Shown in pieces: positions 61,997 through 64,000 of a stretch of DNA of 64,000 nt (the stretch's first letter is position 1; each line of letters begins with the position of its first letter). Below the pieces are notes generated by a model that saw only the letters and a program-made list of their open reading frames with translations, was not told where the DNA came from and did no database searches. Made by a program: the position numbers and the translations under genes. The DNA lies in contig JAHHHQ010000020.1 of assembly GCA_019359285.1 (NCBI GenBank), forward strand, positions 124,001-188,000. The letters are read 5' to 3'. Source of the stretch: Nodosilinea sp. WJT8-NPBG4. GTDB lineage: Bacteria; Cyanobacteriota; Cyanobacteriia; Phormidesmidales; Phormidesmidaceae.

Positions 61997-62309
61997 ATCA
62001 GCGTTGCTTGATGTTGAGGTCAATAGTGATATGTTCTTGCCAATTCATAGGGTCGAGGGAGGATTGGCCAACTTGGTAAAGCTTGGGCCGGGTTTAAGGC
62101 TGGAGATTGTCTCTGTAAGAGCGATCGCTGAGCACTGAGGTGATTTTGTTGCAATTTTTGTCAACCACGTTAGAGATTGTTCATGTCGGCTTGGGTCGGG
62201 TAACTACTGAATATGCAGCAGCGGCGTTACCATTCTCAAACTTAATTTTTGAAAACCGAGGGCTTTCAAATCAACTTCACATAAGTTATGCTCTTGGATT
62301 CTCAGATAA
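61997..62309. other. 313-base intergenic region, island boundary
   Basis: The last GCGATCGC-type site lies at about 62120. Beyond this the sequence becomes AT-rich. I see no gene, terminator hairpin or direct-repeat attachment site. Confidence 0.5.
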
Positions 62310-63803
62310 TTACATCCAGATAGCCTGTGCAACAGTGCTTCGAATGCGCTTCAAGATTTGTGGCCCAATGTTATCAAGAGTAAGTAGAGCTTCATCATTT
62401 GCTTCAGCTAAGTCGGAAACTGTTTCATAGCCGGCTTTTTTTAGTATGTCTATCTGAAAAGGGGTAAGTCCATAAGGATAAGCATTCGACTTTCCAAGCT
62501 TTCCTAAGTCCTCACTTAGTATCAACATTTCTCCACTTTCAAGCAATTTGGGAAGATCAAATTTGTACAAACTGCTTCCCTTATGCAACTCCAATGAATC
62601 ATCTTTTTCATGAAGCCACATGTTATAAATATCACTTGTAACTCTAGTGCCTGGTATATTTTCTAACAAGGTACACAGATTTAAGCTATATCGTGTTCCA
62701 CGGCCTCTCGATTTCATGGCACGTGAAACGTCTTTGATCGAAATGAATCCAGTGTACTCAAGAATCTCTAACGGTTTTGATAATCGCTGAGTAATCTCTC
62801 TTAAAATAATTACATTTCTTTTGTTTTGGCTTCCTGCCTCTTCGAAAATGTCCTCTGCTATGGTGATAGCGGGATCAATCATTGGTGCATATATACCGAG
62901 CTTGGGCTTAAGCTCCTCAATTAATGGCCAGTAATAATTACTAGCAAGAGCTATCAACGTATTTGTTATACTTGTCAAACCAATTCTGCTATCTATATTT
63001 TCCTCGCCTAATTTATTGCAAGCAAAGAGAAACCCCCTCATATTACCAAGCACGGCTCTTCCCATAAAGCCCGCTACGTTCTCCAAGCTGAATTGACTGG
63101 AAAATGCTTCTTCAGGAAGTCGATCGGAAAATCTCTTTCGTATTATTTCGGCGAAACTAGAGTTATATTCTTTTACCTCGTCATTTTTTGAGACGTCGAT
63201 TACTGTAGCATCGTTATACACATCAAATCTTGTCCCAAATTTTGTTACTCCTGGATAAATTGCAGCCTTGCAAGATATTGTGCTGCTTGATAAAGTTCGA
63301 AATATATCAAAAAATTCATGAAGAGGAGCTTCACGACCAATATGAGCCGCGTCATCGAAGAATACTACTATCCTCTTCCCTGTAGAGCTTGATAAATTGG
63401 ACAATTCTTTTTGTAATGATGTTATGTTTGGTTGAGCTTCAAAAGCTATGTCTAGTTTACCCTCATCCATAGCCTTATTTACAGCATCAATTATGAGCTG
63501 ACATAGCATTCTTTCATACTTTTCACCTTCACTCCTAAGTAACTCAAGATGGCGAAGGCTAATATATATACCAAACGCAGGACTATTCTCTTGCCTAGGG
63601 TACATCTGCCTTGAAGCCTCTATCATAAGAGCACTTTTACCACTACCCCTAGCACCCTTTAAGAGTACTGGTCCGTGGGCAATCAGCTTAGATATAATCC
63701 GCTTTTCTTGAGTTGAAAAAAAGTGAAGCTGCTCAAAATAGTCAGGAGGGCAGTCTTCTGCAGCAAGTATCAAAGACTTATTGTCACTGTTATCATCAGT
63801 CAC
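62310..63803 (-). CDS. ORC/Cdc6-like AAA+ ATPase with C-terminal helix-hairpin-helix
   Basis: A 497-residue P-loop ATPase. Walker A KGARGSGKSALMIEASRQM is near residue 49; Walker B is RIVVFFDDAAHIG. The early part (FEQLHFFSTQEKRIISKLI) and layout fit bacterial ORC/Cdc6-like or STAND ATPases. A winged-helix region follows, and the C-terminus has a helix-hairpin-helix-like stretch (ILKKAGYETVSDLAEANDEALLTLDNIGPQILKRI). Codon use and base composition are AT-rich and HIP1-free, unlike the rest of the window, which suggests transfer. Its start overlaps the stop of the upstream small gene by four bases. A defence role is inference. Confidence 0.85.
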   Translation of the reverse strand: MTDDNSDNKSLILAAEDCPPDYFEQLHFFSTQEKRIISKLIAHGPVLLKGARGSGKSALMIEASRQMYPRQENSPAFGIYISLRHLELLRSEGEKYERMLCQLIIDAVNKAMDEGKLDIAFEAQPNITSLQKELSNLSSSTGKRIVVFFDDAAHIGREAPLHEFFDIFRTLSSSTISCKAAIYPGVTKFGTRFDVYNDATVIDVSKNDEVKEYNSSFAEIIRKRFSDRLPEEAFSSQFSLENVAGFMGRAVLGNMRGFLFACNKLGEENIDSRIGLTSITNTLIALASNYYWPLIEELKPKLGIYAPMIDPAITIAEDIFEEAGSQNKRNVIILREITQRLSKPLEILEYTGFISIKDVSRAMKSRGRGTRYSLNLCTLLENIPGTRVTSDIYNMWLHEKDDSLELHKGSSLYKFDLPKLLESGEMLILSEDLGKLGKSNAYPYGLTPFQIDILKKAGYETVSDLAEANDEALLTLDNIGPQILKRIRSTVAQAIWM

Positions 63804-64000
63804 TTTAATATCTCCATTTCCTGAATTTCTTTATAGGCTTCAACAGCAGTTTCTATATCAAGCTTGTTAACTGCATAGCTCACTACAGAGACAATTAGTC
63901 CTAGCGTGGAGACATTGTAGATAGTGCGCCATATTAGATCTCTAGCAGTATCTCTATCAAACGCTGAGCTTGAAGGAATTACTAACTCATGATGCACTCC
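63800..64000 (-). CDS. Small membrane protein, 5'-truncated by window edge
   Basis: About 67 visible residues with one membrane helix (IYNVSTLGLIVSVVSYAVNKL) between polar ends. The frame is open to the right edge, so the start is not in the window. The last codons overlap the ATPase start (ATGA), which shows that the two are translated together. No family recognised. It shares the AT-rich composition of the ATPase gene and may anchor that protein at the membrane. Confidence 0.7.
   Translation of the reverse strand, partial: GVHHELVIPSSSAFDRDTARDLIWRTIYNVSTLGLIVSVVSYAVNKLDIETAVEAYKEIQEMEILK

Noticed and set aside
61796-62023. Minus-strand Ala/Asn-rich repeat ORF
   Set aside because: It mirrors the plus-strand nonapeptide repeats; the plus-strand product is the pattern seen in other repeat proteins and has an ordinary N-terminal part.
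1-64000. tRNA, rRNA, CRISPR or transposase genes
   Set aside because: I looked for T-loop (GGTTCGAATCC-like) sequences, regularly spaced direct repeats and transposase motifs and found none convincing.

Overview
The window is cyanobacterial chromosome. The evidence is the very frequent HIP1 octamer (GCGATCGC) and cyanobacteria-restricted genes: a PAM68-type photosystem II assembly protein, cyanophycinase, a DUF2973 protein, a Trp-rich TIGR02450-type protein, a probable Psb35, CHASE3/GAF/PAS sensor kinases and a Ser/Thr kinase-WD40 fusion. GC content and gene style suggest a filamentous Leptolyngbya/Nodosilinea-like organism, but the genus is inference. I found no tRNA, rRNA, CRISPR array or transposase.

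Layout. 1-9.6 kb: end of a glycosyltransferase, two small unknown genes, an overlapping three-gene two-component operon (minus strand), a phenylalanyl-tRNA synthetase alpha chain of archaeal/eukaryotic type, and small cyanobacterial genes. 9.6-17.5 kb: DCC protein, crtB, glyA, a WecA/TagO-like transferase, a GT39-like enzyme, cinA. 17.6-22.8 kb: aroQ, miaE, acetyltransferase, coaD, coiled-coil gene, ruvA, rpsO and PAM68 in one direction, with two microproteins. 22.9-28.7 kb (minus): a degenerate PilB-like protein and a four-gene envelope cluster of unknown function. 29.3-45.3 kb: MlaE permease, pentapeptide-repeat protein, Psb35-like protein, SbcC/Rad50-like ATPase without a zinc hook, a caspase-STAND protein, a frameshifted pterin dehydratase relic joined to a methyltransferase, transporters, a TPM protein, a kinase-WD40 protein and cyanophycinase. 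45.4-51.2 kb: trmD, ispF, BON-like protein, orphan sugar permease, cobQ/cbiP. 51.4-58.1 kb: the most interesting region. 58.2-61.5 kb: glgX and recF. 61.7-64 kb: a nonapeptide-repeat protein, then an AT-rich, HIP1-free, probably transferred locus with an ORC/Cdc6-like ATPase and a small membrane protein running off the window.

The 51.4-58.1 kb locus begins with a clear guanidine-I (ykkC) riboswitch whose 3' aptamer strand is shared with an intrinsic terminator, the layout of a ligand-ON switch. Downstream on the same strand are a type III glutamine synthetase-like ligase, a complete NitT/TauT-type ABC importer (lipoprotein, permease, ATPase), a Rieske mononuclear iron oxygenase and a beta-rich protein of unknown function. 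None of the usual guanidine-consuming enzymes (guanidine hydrolase, guanidine carboxylase, carboxyguanidine deiminase) is present. I infer a guanidine-responsive uptake module that may oxidise and gamma-glutamylate guanidine or alkylguanidines. The riboswitch and gene families are read from sequence; the pathway is a hypothesis.
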